A stretch of 64,000 nucleotides of DNA from Streptomyces gilvus (GTDB lineage: Bacteria > Actinomycetota > Actinomycetes > Streptomycetales > Streptomycetaceae). The translations under genes were made by a program, and so were the position numbers. The stretch's first letter is position 1, and every line of letters starts with the position of its first letter. The notes under the pieces were generated by a model. It was not told the origin of the DNA, did no database searches, and saw nothing but the letters and a program-made list of their open reading frames with translations. Positions 62,648-64,000 of this stretch are shown here, one piece after another. The stretch is taken from NCBI RefSeq assembly GCF_022513565.1, contig NZ_JAKWBE010000003.1:350297-414296 (forward strand), written 5' to 3'.

Positions 62648-63957
62648 TGGCCTTCACCGGACGCGCCGCGCTCCTCGCGGCCCTCGGCTCCCTCCCCGTC
62701 GGCATCTGGGACCCCGGTTGGACGGGCATCCTCGCCGTCAACGCCCCCCTGGCGGTGGCCTGCGCCTGCGACTTCGCCCTCGCGGCCCCGGTACGACGCC
62801 TCGGCCTGACCCGCTCCGGCGACACGTCCGTACGCCTGGGCGAGACCGCCGACGTCACCCTCACGGTCACCAACCCGTCCCGTCGCCTCCTCAGAGCCCG
62901 CCTGCGCGACGCCTGGCCCCCCAGCAGCTGGGAGCCCGGCACCGAGGTGGAGGCCTCACGCCACCGCCTCACCGTCCCACCGGGCGAACGCCGACGCCTC
63001 ACCACCCGCCTGCGCCCGACCCGCCGAGGCGACCGCCAGGCCGACCGGGTCACCATCCGCTCGTACGGCCCCCTCGGCCTGTTCGCCCGCCAAGGCAGCC
63101 ACAAGGTCCCCTGGACAGTACGCGTCCTGCCCCCCTTCACCAGCCGCAAGCACCTCCCGTCCAAACTCGCCCGGCTGCGCGAACTCGACGGCCGCACCAG
63201 CGTGCTCATCCGCGGCGAGGGCACTGAATTCGACAGCCTGCGCGAGTACGTCCCCGGCGACGACACCCGCTCCATCGACTGGCGCGCCACAGCCCGCCAG
63301 TCCACCGTCGCCGTACGCACCTGGCGCCCCGAACGCGACCGCCACATCCTCGTCGTCCTCGACACCGGCCGCACCGCCGCGGGCCGCGTGGGCGACGCCC
63401 CCCGCCTCGACGCCTCCATGGACGCGGCCCTGCTCCTGGCAGCCCTCGCCTCCCGCGCCGGCGACCGCGTGGACCTCCTCGCCTACGACCGCCGAGTACG
63501 CGCGATGGTCCAGGGCCGCACCGCCCGCGACGTGCTCCCCTCCCTGGTCAACGCGATGGCGACACTCGAACCCGAACTGGTCGAACTGGACGCACGAGGC
63601 CTGACGGCCACCGCCCTGCGTACGGCCCCCCGCCGCTCCCTGATCGTCCTGCTCACCAGCCTCGACACGGCCCCCGTCGAGGAGGGCCTGCTCCCGGTCC
63701 TCTCCCAACTCACCCAGCGCCACACGGTTCTCGTGGCCTCGGTGGCAGATCCGTACATCGCCCGCATGGCGAAGGCCCGCGGAAACACCGATGCGGTGTA
63801 CGAGGCCGCAGCCGCGGCCCAGGCCCAGAGCGAACGCCACCGCACGGCGGAACAACTCCGCCGACACGGGGTTACGGTCGTCGACGAGACGCCGGATGAA
63901 CTGGCGCCGGCGTTGGCGGACGCGTACCTGGCTCTCAAGACGGCGGGCCGGCTGTAG
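62647..63957 (+). CDS. DUF58-domain protein (VWA-like) of the MoxR operon
   Basis: 436 residues. Two hydrophobic segments at the N-terminus (about 5-50) anchor it. A beta-rich region follows ('VRLGETADVTLTVTNPSRRLLRARLRDAWPP'), then the DUF58 signature 'GTEFDSLREYVPGDDTRSIDWRATARQSTVAVRTWRPERDRHILVVLDTGRTAAG', a VWA-type fold in which 'VVLDTGRTAAG' replaces a complete DxSxS metal site. It is the usual partner of MoxR ATPases. The TGATG junction with moxR implies coupled translation. Only 43 bp remain after its stop; they include an A/C-rich stretch with no gene visible. Confidence 0.92.
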
Positions 63958-64000
63958 CGGGAGGAGTGGCCCCAGGACGCAGAAAACCCCCGGACCGGTG

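Overview
The window is a stretch of chromosome from a Streptomyces (or a very close relative). Evidence: very high G+C, strongly G/C-biased third codon positions, many GTG/TTG starts, and a gene order I recall from the S. coelicolor core: ssrA-smpB-protease-ftsX-ftsE-prfB-pkaB-pkaA, gdhB, secA, hpf, lpqB-mtrB-mtrA, mtnA. Most of it is ordinary housekeeping DNA. The unusual material sits in a few accessory segments between 10 and 44 kb.

Layout. 0-10 kb: the tail of a carbohydrate-binding protein, then mostly minus-strand genes for tmRNA and SmpB (trans-translation), an S41 protease, the FtsEX division complex, a secreted LAETG-anchored protein, release factor 2 and two Ser/Thr kinases (PkaB, PkaA). 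10.4-18.6 kb: a large FHA plus FtsK/EssC-like protein, then a three-gene sugar ABC importer whose first permease carries an extra extracytoplasmic beta-sandwich-like insert. 18.7-35.3 kb: a cell-envelope polymer region with three GT2-TagF-like fusion enzymes, two polytopic membrane glycosyltransferases, GalE, and a TagGH-type polymer exporter beside a TetR regulator. Embedded in it are the Ohr/OhrR peroxide pair, an ADP-ribosylglycohydrolase and a decayed two-component system. 35.4-44.3 kb: the 1651-residue NAD-glutamate dehydrogenase, a DJ-1/PfpI protein, a HAD phosphatase and two small conserved genes. 44.4-57 kb: the conserved actinobacterial block secA, hpf, comF, lpqB, mtrB, mtrA, with an AlkZ/YcaQ-type glycosylase, an acetyltransferase and a NarL-type regulator interleaved. 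57-64 kb: mtnA and a translationally coupled DUF4129-DUF4350-MoxR-DUF58 operon.

The most notable non-coding structures are two tandem arrays. At 33137-33493 a 34-bp unit recurs about nine times and fills the space between tetR and the tagGH-like exporter. Each unit carries a degenerate 15-bp palindrome of the form ACGnnAC-G-GTnnCGT, so it reads as an operator array. At 42145-42686 a 23-24 bp unit recurs about 23 times, with a superimposed 95-bp higher-order repeat, between a DUF6912-like gene and a HAD gene that appears to be leaderless. Two recent lesions are visible. One is a 190-bp tandem duplication across the convergent ends of ohrR and a membrane glycosyltransferase, which changes the reading frame of the latter's C-terminus. 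The other is a one-base deletion in a response regulator whose sensor kinase survives only as a few terminal codons. No tRNA, rRNA, insertion sequence, prophage or CRISPR array was seen.
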